A DNA stretch of 51,917 nt from Granulicatella sp041433555 (lineage in GTDB: Bacteria > Bacillota > Bacilli > Lactobacillales > Aerococcaceae), in NCBI RefSeq assembly GCF_041433555.1, contig NZ_JAPWBR010000013.1, positions 1-51,917 of the forward strand. Reading direction: 5' to 3'. The position numbers and the translations under genes are program-made. Positions within the stretch are counted from its first letter, which is position 1; every line of letters starts with the position of its first letter. The notes under the pieces were generated by a model that had not been told where the DNA came from, did not search any database, and saw only the letters and a program-made list of their open reading frames with translations. Below, piece after piece: positions 1 through 7,948 of the stretch.

Positions 1-1038
1 TCTTCATTTACCGCAGACACTAGTAGAATCGTAGAAAAACACTGTCATATCTCTAAACGATTAAAAAACGAAATCAAATCAAAAATAAGTGAAACAGTAT
101 CTGAAACATATATCGCTAAAGAAACAAATGTTTCAGTTCATACTGTAAGACGTATCATAGATGATACAGCACGATTATTAACTATTAAACCATTACATGA
201 TTTACCTGAGCATTTGTGCTTTGATGAATTTAAATCCGTCAAATCTTCCGATAGTAATATGAGCTTTATTATTTGTGATAGTACTACACACAAACTGGTC
301 GATGTTGTAAGAGATAGAAAATCTTACAGTTTGAAAAAGTATTTTCATCGTTTTGAGCTTAAGACTAGATTAAAAGTAAAAACTATCTCAATCGACATGT
401 ACTTACCGTACATTCAATTAATAAAAGAAATGTTTCCTAACGCTAAAATTATCATTGATCCTTTTCACATCGTACAAGCATTAAATAGAGAATTAAATCG
501 AACTCGGGTACGTGTCATGAATAAGCATCGCTATAAAGACCCTAAATTATATCGAAAGTTAAAACATTATTGGAAGTTAATTTTAAAGAATCCTAATGAA
601 CTTCAGAACTATAAATATAATCGTTATAAACTTTTTGAAAGCTTCATAACAAGCAAAGGAATCGTAGATTATATCTTAGAAAATAATCCATCTCTTAAAA
701 ATGATTATGAGGTTGTACATTCACTTCGTGAATGTATTCAGGACAGAGATTATATAGAATTCAAGGGAACGATTGAAGCAGCTACACAATTAAACCTATC
801 TCCTGGTTTAAAAAGGGTATTAAAGACTCTAATTACTTACTTGCCATATATTCAAAATACTTGTGAGCATCCAACTAGAACAAATGGCCCTATCGAAGGA
901 ATAAACAATAAAATAAAAGTACTCAAAAGGAATGCTTATGGCTTTAGAAACTATTACCATTTTAGGAACAGGATTATTTTAATAACAAAAATGTTTGGCC
1001 CAAAACAAAAAGGAATTAAGCAACAATTAGTTGCTTAA
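1..1038 (+). CDS. ISL3-family transposase (5' truncated by window edge)
   Basis: DDE-type transposase of the ISL3 family, which excises and inserts the element. The frame is open from base 1 without a start, so the N-terminal zinc-binding part lies outside the window. An HTH-like stretch is encoded around 100-165 (residues VSVHTVRRIIDD). It is followed by the first catalytic Asp in DEFK, a second in IIIDPFHIVQALN and the Glu in GPIEGINNKIK. The YGFRNYYHFRNRI tail is typical of the family. The visible 3' part has no frameshift, so the copy could be active if its left end is intact. Stop codon and right terminal repeat lie within 45 bp of each other. Confidence 0.92.
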   Translation, partial: SSFTADTSRIVEKHCHISKRLKNEIKSKISETVSETYIAKETNVSVHTVRRIIDDTARLLTIKPLHDLPEHLCFDEFKSVKSSDSNMSFIICDSTTHKLVDVVRDRKSYSLKKYFHRFELKTRLKVKTISIDMYLPYIQLIKEMFPNAKIIIDPFHIVQALNRELNRTRVRVMNKHRYKDPKLYRKLKHYWKLILKNPNELQNYKYNRYKLFESFITSKGIVDYILENNPSLKNDYEVVHSLRECIQDRDYIEFKGTIEAATQLNLSPGLKRVLKTLITYLPYIQNTCEHPTRTNGPIEGINNKIKVLKRNAYGFRNYYHFRNRIILITKMFGPKQKGIKQQLVA

Positions 1039-1081
1039 TCCCTTCCTAAAATTCTTCATCAACACTATTTGACAAAGAGCC
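1..1081 (+). mobile_element. ISL3-family insertion sequence, right part (left end outside window)
   Basis: The element consists of the transposase reading frame, open from base 1, followed by a right terminal repeat near 1058-1081 that reads GGCTCTTTGTCAAATAGTG on the minus strand, a typical ISL3-type end. The last 83 bases (999-1081) recur at 16818-16900 with a single mismatch, which fixes the outer boundary independently. The element ends 7 bp from the stop codon of the next gene, so it inserted just downstream of that gene. Target duplication cannot be judged because the left end is missing. Confidence 0.88.
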
Positions 1082-1088
1082 TTCTTTT

Positions 1089-1352
1089 TTAGTTATTTGA
1101 TTCTTCTTGCAATTTTTTGATTTGCTCTTCCAATTGTTGGATGCGTGTTTCTTGCGCATCGATTTGTTCTTGCATTTGTGTAATCTGATCTTTGTAATTT
1201 TCTAGTGGTGTCTTCGTCGATTTCGAGAAACTACGATAAACGAATACGGACACAAATAGAATGATACCAGTAAGGATGATAAACACCCACGCTTGATTTC
1301 TTCTTAAATATCGATTAAAACTTCTTTGTAATTCATTTCCTTGTTCGCTCAT
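1089..1352 (-). CDS. small membrane-anchored coiled-coil protein
   Basis: An 87-residue protein of unknown function. I start it at the ATG (MSEQ) because AGAGGTG lies 6-7 bases upstream; the longer frame begins with a GTG inside that Shine-Dalgarno sequence. A basic N-terminus is followed by one hydrophobic segment (about residues 23-43). The C-terminal half is a Glu/Gln-rich heptad coiled coil (ITQMQEQIDAQETRIQQLEE). Topology is probably cytoplasmic N-terminus and a coiled coil on the other face. It lies downstream of the chloride channel on the same strand, 48 bases apart, and could be cotranscribed. The ISL3 element sits 7 bp beyond its stop, so its original terminator may have been displaced. 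No family assigned. Confidence 0.7.
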   Translation of the reverse strand: MSEQGNELQRSFNRYLRRNQAWVFIILTGIILFVSVFVYRSFSKSTKTPLENYKDQITQMQEQIDAQETRIQQLEEQIKKLQEESNN

Positions 1353-1400
1353 CTGTATCACCTCTTATTTTCACAGTATACCATTTATTGCAAAATAACT

Positions 1401-2954
1401 CTAGGGAGCTGTCACAAGATGCGTCATCTCTTCTGTCATCTTGCCGACTATTCCTTCATCACAGACCACAATTAGAATGTCGCCACTACGGATAACCGTA
1501 TCCCCACGAGCAATAATCTCTTTGGCGCCACGTCGAATGGTCGCAATGATCATTTCTTGCGGCCACTGAATATCTCGAATCGCTTTTTCAACTAGTGGAC
1601 TATCCACCATCACAGGCACTTCGAAAGTTGTTCGCTCTCCTTTTGTATCCGTTGAATGTTCTTTATCTAAACGTTCTGCTAATACTTCATAGATTGGATC
1701 CATCTTCAAGAAGTCAGCCACGATATAAGCCACTAATGTACAAATTCCAAGCGGCATTAATTGGTTCAATCCACCGACCATTTCCGTTACAAGTAGTAAG
1801 GCTGTTAGAGGGGCTTTCCCAATCGCTGCAAAGTATCCTGCCATCGCGAAGAACACGAAGCTCACGCGTACGCTTGGGTCCACTCCTAAGAAATCAATTA
1901 AGAATTCTGCATAGGCTAATCCAAGAAGCGCACCTAGAGAAAGAATCGGCAAGAAGATTCCGCCAGGTAGTCCTGTTCCGTATGAAATCATCGAATAAAC
2001 AAAACGAATGACGAAAAGTCCCACTAAAAATTGAACAGTGTGATTTTCCTTAACGAGTGTTAATACTAACTCGCCACCACCACCTAACACATGCGGATTC
2101 CACATGCCAAGAGGAATAATGAGCATAAAGGCAATGATACAGTAATTATATGGTGCCACTTTTGGGAAAAGCGTCTTGTAAATCTTTGGCAAGGCTAAAG
2201 TGAGACGATGATACGCTAACCCGAAAATCGCAAGGACGATACCGAGTAAAACAACGTACCCATAATATTCCATCGGGAAGCGTTGGTCATTCCCAAGGTT
2301 TAATGATGGATGGACTCCAAATACATTTAATGAAATAAAGTTAGCCACAATCGCTGCTGTTAGAGTCGTCACCGCAACAAGCGGACTAAATGTATGATGA
2401 ACTTCTTCTAAGACGAACATGAGTCCTGCAATCGGTGCATTAAACGCCGCCGCTAGTCCGGCACCTGCTCCACTGGAAATAAACACATTTTTCTGAACGC
2501 GATTGGCCTTAAATGTTTCTGCCACCCCTTGACCTACCGAAGCTCCCAACTGGATGGATGGGCCTTCTCGTCCAAGCAATAGCCCTGAACCAATAGAAAT
2601 CGCTCCACCGACGAATTTCTTCCAGCAGACAGACCACCAATTCATATCCATTTTCCCTTGAAGTTGCAATTCTACTTGCGGAATCCCACTCCCTTTAATA
2701 TCGGGGTCGCTTTTCACAATTTGTCCTAAAATAACCCCCATTACAAGGCTAAAGAGAATCCATGCCGGAATCCATTGCGGTTGTTCTCTTAAAAACGAAT
2801 AGACGGTCACTACTTGTTCTAAAATAAAACCAATCATATATCTAAATAAACTAACCGCACTTCCCGCCAGGACACCAATCAAAGCGCCAATAGCAATATA
2901 CCCTGATTTGCGATATCTTCTAGGGTTCAACTGACTCCAAAATTCCACTTGCAC
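1401..2954 (-). CDS. clcA: ClC-family H+/Cl- exchange transporter with C-terminal TrkA-C (RCK_C) domain
   Basis: A membrane chloride/proton antiporter of the ClC family. The selectivity signatures are present in order: GSGIPQ near residue 90, GREGP (with the gating glutamate) near 128, and GGIFLP near 330, within roughly a dozen hydrophobic helices. Residues from about 440 to the end form a TrkA-C type regulatory domain (IRSGDILIVVCDE), a known fusion in Firmicutes. Two GTG starts compete; the second, two codons in, has better spacing from AAAGGA. Its role is probably anion or pH homeostasis. No terminator is obvious before the next small gene, so the two may share a transcript. Confidence 0.9.
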   Translation of the reverse strand: MQVEFWSQLNPRRYRKSGYIAIGALIGVLAGSAVSLFRYMIGFILEQVVTVYSFLREQPQWIPAWILFSLVMGVILGQIVKSDPDIKGSGIPQVELQLQGKMDMNWWSVCWKKFVGGAISIGSGLLLGREGPSIQLGASVGQGVAETFKANRVQKNVFISSGAGAGLAAAFNAPIAGLMFVLEEVHHTFSPLVAVTTLTAAIVANFISLNVFGVHPSLNLGNDQRFPMEYYGYVVLLGIVLAIFGLAYHRLTLALPKIYKTLFPKVAPYNYCIIAFMLIIPLGMWNPHVLGGGGELVLTLVKENHTVQFLVGLFVIRFVYSMISYGTGLPGGIFLPILSLGALLGLAYAEFLIDFLGVDPSVRVSFVFFAMAGYFAAIGKAPLTALLLVTEMVGGLNQLMPLGICTLVAYIVADFLKMDPIYEVLAERLDKEHSTDTKGERTTFEVPVMVDSPLVEKAIRDIQWPQEMIIATIRRGAKEIIARGDTVIRSGDILIVVCDEGIVGKMTEEMTHLVTAP

Positions 2955-3001
2955 TCATCCTTTACGATTTATTCTCTTTCATTATAACAAAGTCTGTCCA
3001 T

Positions 3002-3038
3002 AAAAAAAGGAAGAAATGAAAATTCTTTCACTTCTTCC
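3002..3038 (-). terminator. intrinsic terminator after trpZ
   Basis: A 13-bp stem (ggaagaaatgaaa with its near-perfect complement), 4-nt loop and seven U on the minus strand, just past the transporter ATPase stop codon. Confidence 0.85.
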
Positions 3039-3044
3039 ATTATT

Positions 3045-3827
3045 TTATTCACCTTGTAAGTCTGCTTCGTCAAGGGCATTCATTAATCGGAATAATTCTT
3101 CCTCTGTTAATGCTGCTTTTTCCTCTTTTGCAAAATCGCGGACGATTTCACCACGATGCATGACAATAAGTCGGTTTCCAAAATGAATCGCGTCAGATAG
3201 ATTGTGTGTAATCATAAGCGCGGTTAAGTTCTTTTCTTCGATGGTTTCTTGTGTTTTCTGCATAATCTTGCGCTGTGTTTTCGGGTCAAGCGCTGCTGTA
3301 TGTTCGTCTAAAAGTAATAGCTGAGGAGCGTTCATCGTTGCCATGAGGAGTGAAATGGCTTGACGTTGTCCTCCTGATAATAGTCCGATTTCTGTATGAA
3401 GACGGTCTTCTAAGCCAAGTCCTAGGGGGGCTAGTAAGGCCTCGAATTGTTGCAACTCTTCTTTTGACGACGTTTTAAACAGGCTACGTTTTTGACCACG
3501 ACGATTTGCCAAAGCTAAGTTTTCAGCCACTGTCATACGAGGAGCCGTTCCTTGCATTGGGTCTTGGAAAACACGGCTAATGTAGGCCGCACGTTCAAAG
3601 TCTGCAGTCTGTTCGATTTGATGGCCACCAAACGAGATTGTTCCTTCGTCTAAAGCAAAGTTACCGGCAATCGCGTTTAGGAAAGTTGATTTCCCAGCAC
3701 CATTTCCGCCGACAATCGTAATGAAGTCACCTTCTTGAATCGATAAGCTGACGTTTTTTAGTGCCTTATGCTCATGTGAAGTTCCAGGGAAAAATGTTTT
3801 TGATAAGTGTTGAATTTCAATACTCAT
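3045..3827 (-). CDS. trpZ: ABC transporter ATP-binding protein, TrpXYZ type
   Basis: Cytoplasmic ATPase of the amino-acid importer encoded with the two upstream genes. The 260 residues contain Walker A GGNGAGKS (40-47), Q-loop Gln88, signature LSGGQ (150-154), Walker B LLLLDE (170-175) and the H-loop His208. Its ATG follows the TAA of the permease gene directly, so the two are probably translationally coupled; the Shine-Dalgarno lies in the end of the permease gene. Third gene of the operon and followed by a strong terminator. Streptococcal homologues of this set are predicted tryptophan importers; that substrate is inferred here from the family and from the Trp-coded leader, not shown. Confidence 0.85.
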   Translation of the reverse strand: MSIEIQHLSKTFFPGTSHEHKALKNVSLSIQEGDFITIVGGNGAGKSTFLNAIAGNFALDEGTISFGGHQIEQTADFERAAYISRVFQDPMQGTAPRMTVAENLALANRRGQKRSLFKTSSKEELQQFEALLAPLGLGLEDRLHTEIGLLSGGQRQAISLLMATMNAPQLLLLDEHTAALDPKTQRKIMQKTQETIEEKNLTALMITHNLSDAIHFGNRLIVMHRGEIVRDFAKEEKAALTEEELFRLMNALDEADLQGE

Positions 3828-4724
3828 TTAGTTTTCCCCCTTTCTATGACGTGTGCTTTTTTGCTGAATCCAGCTCTTTATTTGTGGCACTGTTAAACAG
3901 AATGCAATTAGTGCTGCTGAGATGAGTTTGAAGTCGTTTGCTTGGAAGACATTGAGTAACAACACAAGCATTAATAGTAAACGGTAAATAATAGATCCGT
4001 AAAGGATGCAGACAAGACGTCCAACGAATGATTCGTCAGCGAAAATCACTTCACCGATAATAATCGCAGCTAGAGCAATTACAATCGTTCCAAGACCTGA
4101 GTTTACGTCTGCGTATCCATTGTTTTGCGCTAGAATTGCCCCGGCTAGGGCGATGAGTGCGTTTGAGAGCATCAAGCCAAATACCGTCATCTTACGCGTG
4201 TTAATTCCAAGCGCGCGTGCCATCTTTTCGTTGTCCCCTGTCGCAATCAGTGCTTGTCCAAATTCTGTTTTGAAGAAGCAATACATGAGGAAAATTAAAA
4301 TCCCAATCACGACAAGACCCATAATGATAATGTCAAAATACTTTGGTAAGCCTAGTTTTGAAAAGACACTAAAAATCGTATCTTGTCCAAGAAGTGTAAT
4401 ATTCGCTTTCCCCATCACACGTAAGTTGATGGATAAAAGAGACGTCATTGTTAAAATCCCTGCTAATAAACTTGGAATTTTACAAACGGTCATAAGGAAC
4501 GCTGTGACTCCACCAGCAAGCGCTCCTGCAATCATCGCCACAAGCGTTGCTAAAAATGGGTTCACCCCTTGTTGAATCAAAATCACACAAGTCGCAGCCC
4601 CAAGAGGAAAGCTCCCCTCGGTCGTCATATCTGCAATATTTAAAATTCGAAAACTAATGAATAACCCGAGAGATAATACGCCCCATAGTATCCCTTGAGA
4701 AATCGAAGAAATTACTAAATCCAT
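3828..4724 (-). CDS. trpY: ABC transporter permease, TrpXYZ type
   Basis: A 298-residue integral membrane permease with about eight hydrophobic segments and the branched-chain-type permease fold. Conserved features include FRILNIADMTTEGSF near the N-terminus and GDNEKMARALGI in the cytoplasmic loop that contacts the ATPase. It lies between the substrate-binding protein gene (106-bp gap) and the ATPase gene (no gap), consistent with one transcript. The lone permease would act as a homodimer, as in other importers of this type. The substrate is inferred to be tryptophan or another aromatic amino acid. Confidence 0.85.
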   Translation of the reverse strand: MDLVISSISQGILWGVLSLGLFISFRILNIADMTTEGSFPLGAATCVILIQQGVNPFLATLVAMIAGALAGGVTAFLMTVCKIPSLLAGILTMTSLLSINLRVMGKANITLLGQDTIFSVFSKLGLPKYFDIIIMGLVVIGILIFLMYCFFKTEFGQALIATGDNEKMARALGINTRKMTVFGLMLSNALIALAGAILAQNNGYADVNSGLGTIVIALAAIIIGEVIFADESFVGRLVCILYGSIIYRLLLMLVLLLNVFQANDFKLISAALIAFCLTVPQIKSWIQQKSTRHRKGEN

Positions 4725-4830
4725 TTCGAAAAAAATCCTCCTCTGAAACGATCAATATGACGTTTAAGTCATATTGTGTATGAATCATCCCCTCTTAGAG
4801 TTGTTATCATATCAACGTTTCTAAACTATC

Positions 4831-5865
4831 TTATTTATTTGTTGGTGTTACTTTTTGTGCATCTTTTAAGATACTTTCTGGAATTGTAATGCCTAATTTT
4901 TTCGCTTTTTCTTCGTTGACATAAACAACACCTTTGTTTGCTAATGTGATTGGTGTATCGGCTGGGTTTGCACCTTTTAATACTTTTACAACTACTTTAG
5001 CTGTTTCTACACCGATTTGGTATTGGTCAACACCTACACCTAATACTCCACCGTCAGCAACCATTGTATCAGCTGAAGGGAATACTGGCACTTTAACTGC
5101 ATCTGTTACTTGAGTTACTGTTGCCATTGCACTTGCAATTGTGTTATCGATTGGAACGAAGATGGCATCTACTTGGCTTGCTAAGCTTTCAGTTACTTGT
5201 TGAATGTCGTTTGTGTTTGCAATCGTCGATACTTTAACTTCTAAACCTAATTCTTTTGCGTATTTTTCAGCTTCTTCGGCTTGTTTTACAGAGTTATCTT
5301 CGCTTGAAGTGTAAAGGATACCGACTTTCTTCATGTTCGGAAGAACTTGTTTCATAATTTCTAATTGTTGTTTGATTGGTGTACGGTCACTAACACCTGT
5401 GATGTTGTTTCCTGGTTTTGATTCACTTGCGATTAAACCAGCTTCAACTGGATAAGTAATCCCACCCATGATAATTGGTGTTTCTTTTGTATTGTTCGCT
5501 AACGCTAATGTGGCAGGAGTTGTAATCCCTACTAAAATGTTGTTTCCACCTGAAACTAATTTTTCAGACATGCTTGCTAAGTTACTTTGGTCACCTTGCG
5601 CGTTTTGAAGATCGATTTCTAAGTTTTTACCAACTTCATATCCTTCGTTCTTCAATTCGTCTTGTAACCCTTTATAAATCGCATCTAAGGCTGGGTGGCT
5701 AAGTAATTGTAATACCCCTACTTTAACAGTTTCTGTTTGCGTAGACGCTGTGTTAGTTGCGTTTCTTTCTTTATTTTTATCTCCTGATTGATTGAAGAAT
5801 AATGCTCCAATGACTACTAATACTAATAATGCTCCGAATAAATAAATGCTTTTGTTCTTTTTCAT
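4831..5865 (-). CDS. trpX: ABC transporter substrate-binding protein, PF04392 (ABC_sub_bind) family, TrpX-like
   Basis: Extracellular binding protein that delivers substrate to the downstream permease and ATPase. I place the start at the ATG giving MKKNKSIYLF, preceded by TTGGAGGAA at good spacing; a longer frame begins with TTG inside that ribosome-binding site. The N-terminal hydrophobic segment (residues 6-22) has no lipobox cysteine, so the protein is probably held by an uncleaved signal anchor, as I recall for streptococcal TrpX. The two-lobed binding fold follows (GITTPATLALAN, then ILYTSSEDNSV and VPIDNTIASAM). First gene of the operon; its leader carries the attenuator described separately. 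Confidence 0.88.
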   Translation of the reverse strand: MKKNKSIYLFGALLVLVVIGALFFNQSGDKNKERNATNTASTQTETVKVGVLQLLSHPALDAIYKGLQDELKNEGYEVGKNLEIDLQNAQGDQSNLASMSEKLVSGGNNILVGITTPATLALANNTKETPIIMGGITYPVEAGLIASESKPGNNITGVSDRTPIKQQLEIMKQVLPNMKKVGILYTSSEDNSVKQAEEAEKYAKELGLEVKVSTIANTNDIQQVTESLASQVDAIFVPIDNTIASAMATVTQVTDAVKVPVFPSADTMVADGGVLGVGVDQYQIGVETAKVVVKVLKGANPADTPITLANKGVVYVNEEKAKKLGITIPESILKDAQKVTPTNK

Positions 5866-5909
5866 GATGAATTCCTCCAAAAATTAAATAGTTGTTCGCA
5901 AACTCAATT

Positions 5910-5943
5910 AAAAAAGAGACTACGTATGTTACTACGAGTCTCT
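5910..5943 (-). terminator. leader terminator 2 of the trpXYZ attenuator
   Basis: Arms AGAGACT and AGTCTCT extended by CGTA/TACG with one bulged T (11 bp), followed by six T on the minus strand, 45 bases before the trpX start. A terminator placed inside a leader implies regulated read-through. Its 5' arm (5937-5944) can alternatively pair with 5954-5961. Confidence 0.85.
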
Positions 5944-5948
5944 CATAC

Positions 5949-5993
5949 AAATAGAAAGACCACGTCAGCTCTAGTCTATAGATCTACGTGGTC
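5949..5993 (-). terminator. leader terminator-like hairpin 1 of the trpXYZ attenuator
   Basis: Perfect 8-bp stem GACCACGT/ACGTGGTC (5986-5993 with 5958-5965) followed by TTTCTATTTG on the minus strand. The U-tract is imperfect, so alone it may be a pause site. Its 5' arm can also pair with 6016-6025 over 10 bp including one G-U. Confidence 0.6.
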
Positions 5994-6088
5994 GAGTTTG
6001 CTTTATAATTGAAATCCACATAGATACAAGTTCACGTCAATGAAGGTTGTATCTATATGTACAAAAGTACGTTAAGAACAACCTGTAT

Positions 6089-6142
6089 CTAGTGGCTTTG
6101 CCAACGCGTATTTAATTCTAATACGATACTTAAGTGTGCCAT
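6089..6142 (-). CDS. putative Trp-containing leader peptide of trpXYZ
   Basis: A 17-codon ORF encoding MAHLSIVLELNTRWQSH. It has a strong Shine-Dalgarno (AAAGGAG) eight bases before the ATG and starts about 25 nt after the predicted transcription start. The single Trp codon is the 14th, four codons before the stop. The stop codon overlaps the first of the alternative pairing segments. Size, position, good ribosome-binding site and the rare Trp codon next to a transporter inferred to carry tryptophan all fit a ribosome-mediated attenuator. One Trp codon is fewer than in classical trp leaders, but stalling peptides such as TnaC also depend on a single Trp. Confidence 0.6.
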   Translation of the reverse strand: MAHLSIVLELNTRWQSH

Positions 6143-6172
6143 GTTCTTAACTCCTTTTCTAGTGATGTGTTC

Positions 6173-6201
6173 ATTATGAACTCATTTGTCTTCAATGTCA
6201 A
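6173..6201 (-). promoter_or_regulatory. sigma-A promoter of the trpXYZ leader
   Basis: Perfect -35 TTGACA (6196-6201) and -10 CATAAT (6173-6178) with a 17-bp spacer, on the minus strand. The predicted start near 6166 leaves about 300 nt of leader before trpX. Confidence 0.8.
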
Positions 6202-6291
6202 CTACTTTTTTCAAAAAAAAATTGTTTTTTCAGTGTGTATTTTCATTTTCACAAAAATGCTGTGCTTTCGCGAACAATCTCCTGATATTAA

Positions 6292-6320
6292 TTGTACTCA
6301 CTATGAAACTATGCTATGAT
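6292..6320 (+). promoter_or_regulatory. promoter of the flavoprotein lipoprotein gene
   Basis: TTGTAC (6292-6297), 17-bp spacer and TATGAT (6315-6320) preceded by TGC, an extended -10. It lies 46 bp before the start codon of the gene at 6366 and is divergent from the trp leader promoter. Confidence 0.7.
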
Positions 6321-6365
6321 ATCAAAGGAAATTAATAAAATATTTTTTCACAAAGGAGAGCGAAA

Positions 6366-7871
6366 ATGAAAAAAGGTCTTTTAGCTAGTTTAGCTATTTC
6401 ATCAGTTCTATTATTAGCTGCTTGCGGAAATAATAGTTCTAAAACGTCAACTACAGCTCAAGAAACAACAACTGCTGAAGCTGTAGCAAGTGCATCTGCT
6501 CAAAAATATGCAGATCCTTCAACATTAAAAGATAGCTATGATGTTATCATCGTAGGTTCTGGGGGTGCTGGTCTATCAGCTGCCATCCAAGCTAAAGAAG
6601 CTGGTATGAACCCTGTTATCTTAGAGAAAATGCCAACTGCCGGAGGAAATACAACTAAATCTTCAGCTGGTATGAACGCATCTCAAACTAAATTCCAAGA
6701 AAAAGAAGGAATTAAAGACTCTAACGATAAATTCTACGAAGAATCACTAAAAGGTGGTAAAGGTACAAATAATCCTGAATTATTACGTTACTTAGTAGAC
6801 CACTCAGCAAGTGCGATTGACTGGTTAGATTCAATGGGGATCACACTTAGCAACTTAACAACTACTGGTGGTATGAGCGAAAAACGTACTCACCGTCCAG
6901 CAGATGGTTCAGCTGTAGGGGAATATTTAGTGAACGGCTTATTACGTAATGTATCTGAACGTGAAATTCCTTTATTCGTAAATGCAGACGTAACTAAAGT
7001 AAACGAAAAAGACGGTAAAGTTACTGGTGTTAACGTTACAATCGACGGCAAAGAAAAAACAATTTCTGCTAAAGCTGTTGTTTTAACAACTGGTGGTTTC
7101 GGTGCCAACATGGAAATGGTAACTGAATACAACCCTGCTTTAAACGGATTCGTTACAACAAACCAAAAAGGTTCAACTGGTGACGGTATTCAATTAGCAA
7201 AAGAATTAGGCGCTGCTACTGTAGACATGAAAGAAATTCAAATTCACCCAACTGTAGAACAATCAACTTCAACATTGATTTCTGAATCAGTTCGTGGTGA
7301 AGGTGCTATCCTTGTGAACCAAGAAGGTAAACGTTTCTACAACGAAATGGAAACTCGTGATAAAGTATCACAACAAATCATTGGATTAAAAGAAAAATAT
7401 GCTTACTTAATCTTCGATTCAGCTTTAACTGAACGTGCAAAAGCTGTTAAATTCTATGAAAAACGTGGATTAGTGAAGAAAGCTGACACAATTGAAGCTC
7501 TTGCAAAAGAAATTGATGTTCCAGCAGACACTTTAAAAGCAACACTAGAAACATGGAACAAAGCTGTTGCGGATAAGAACGATGCTGAATTTGGTCGTAA
7601 AACAGCAATGGATCATGACTTATCAAAAGGACCATACTATGCTATTAAAATCGCACCTGGTATCCACCACACAATGGGCGGTTTGAAGATCAACACAAAC
7701 ACACAAGTTCTTAAAGAAGATGGTTCTGTAATCAAAGGCTTATACGCAGCTGGTGAGGTTACAGGTGGAATCCACGGTGCAAACCGTATCGGTGGTAACG
7801 CTGTTGCCGACATCATCATCTTTGGACGTCAAGCAGGTGCGCAATCTGCTGCTTACGCAAAAGAAAACTAA
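6366..7871 (+). CDS. lipoprotein flavocytochrome c / fumarate-reductase-like FAD protein without FMN domain
   Basis: A 501-residue secreted flavoprotein of the FAD-dependent fumarate reductase/succinate dehydrogenase family. Lipobox LLAAC puts the lipid-anchored Cys at residue 20, so it acts outside the membrane. A low-complexity Ser/Thr/Ala linker (23-50) precedes the FAD-binding GSGGAG (64-69) and the C-terminal FAD motif HGANRIGGNAVADIIIFG. His/Arg residues typical of the dicarboxylate site are seen (IHHTMGGL). It lacks the FMN_bind domain found in its paralogue at 25023-26780, so its electron donor is unclear. Start supported by AAAGGAG eight bases upstream. Monocistronic between its own promoter and a long terminator hairpin. 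The true substrate could be fumarate, urocanate or another enoate. Confidence 0.85.
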   Translation: MKKGLLASLAISSVLLLAACGNNSSKTSTTAQETTTAEAVASASAQKYADPSTLKDSYDVIIVGSGGAGLSAAIQAKEAGMNPVILEKMPTAGGNTTKSSAGMNASQTKFQEKEGIKDSNDKFYEESLKGGKGTNNPELLRYLVDHSASAIDWLDSMGITLSNLTTTGGMSEKRTHRPADGSAVGEYLVNGLLRNVSEREIPLFVNADVTKVNEKDGKVTGVNVTIDGKEKTISAKAVVLTTGGFGANMEMVTEYNPALNGFVTTNQKGSTGDGIQLAKELGAATVDMKEIQIHPTVEQSTSTLISESVRGEGAILVNQEGKRFYNEMETRDKVSQQIIGLKEKYAYLIFDSALTERAKAVKFYEKRGLVKKADTIEALAKEIDVPADTLKATLETWNKAVADKNDAEFGRKTAMDHDLSKGPYYAIKIAPGIHHTMGGLKINTNTQVLKEDGSVIKGLYAAGEVTGGIHGANRIGGNAVADIIIFGRQAGAQSAAYAKEN

Positions 7872-7881
7872 TTAATTTCCA

Positions 7882-7937
7882 ATAAACCAAAAAGAAAACT
7901 CTGAAGTCTCGGCTTCAGAGTTTTCTTTTTGGTTTAT
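7882..7937. terminator. long perfect bidirectional terminator hairpin
   Basis: A perfect 25-bp stem (7882-7906 with 7913-7937) with a 6-nt loop. A/T-rich arms give U-runs on both strands, so it serves the flavoprotein gene (+) and the small gene ending at 7949 (-). Confidence 0.85.
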
Positions 7938-7948
7938 TTTAACGGGCC

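Larger units (their letters stand above)
5910..6167 (-). promoter_or_regulatory. candidate ribosome-mediated attenuator (leader RNA) of trpXYZ
   Basis: The leader holds a short peptide ORF with one Trp codon and five segments that pair in two exclusive sets. Set 1: 6078-6084 with 6044-6050 (7 bp); 6016-6025 with 5982-5991 (10 bp); 5954-5961 with 5937-5944 (8 bp, two G-U). Set 2: 6047-6056 with 6020-6029 (10 bp perfect); the hairpin at 5958-5993; the terminator at 5910-5943. Each hairpin of one set uses an arm needed by the other. The first segment begins at the peptide stop codon, where a terminating ribosome would cover it. No T-box core motif is present. The pairings are read from the sequence; the regulatory logic is inferred. 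Confidence 0.65.

Noticed and set aside
1595..2011. A 138-codon plus-strand frame inside clcA
   Set aside because: It is a shadow of the strongly supported antisense ClC gene, with no ribosome-binding site or domain.
5881..6142. T-box riboswitch upstream of trpX
   Set aside because: The conserved GGTGGNACC core and the specifier stem features are absent, whereas they are obvious upstream of valS in the same window.
6134..6319. A 61-codon plus-strand frame in the intergenic region before 6366
   Set aside because: It overlaps both the trp leader promoter and the flavoprotein promoter, has no ribosome-binding site, and has a composition like non-coding AT-rich DNA.
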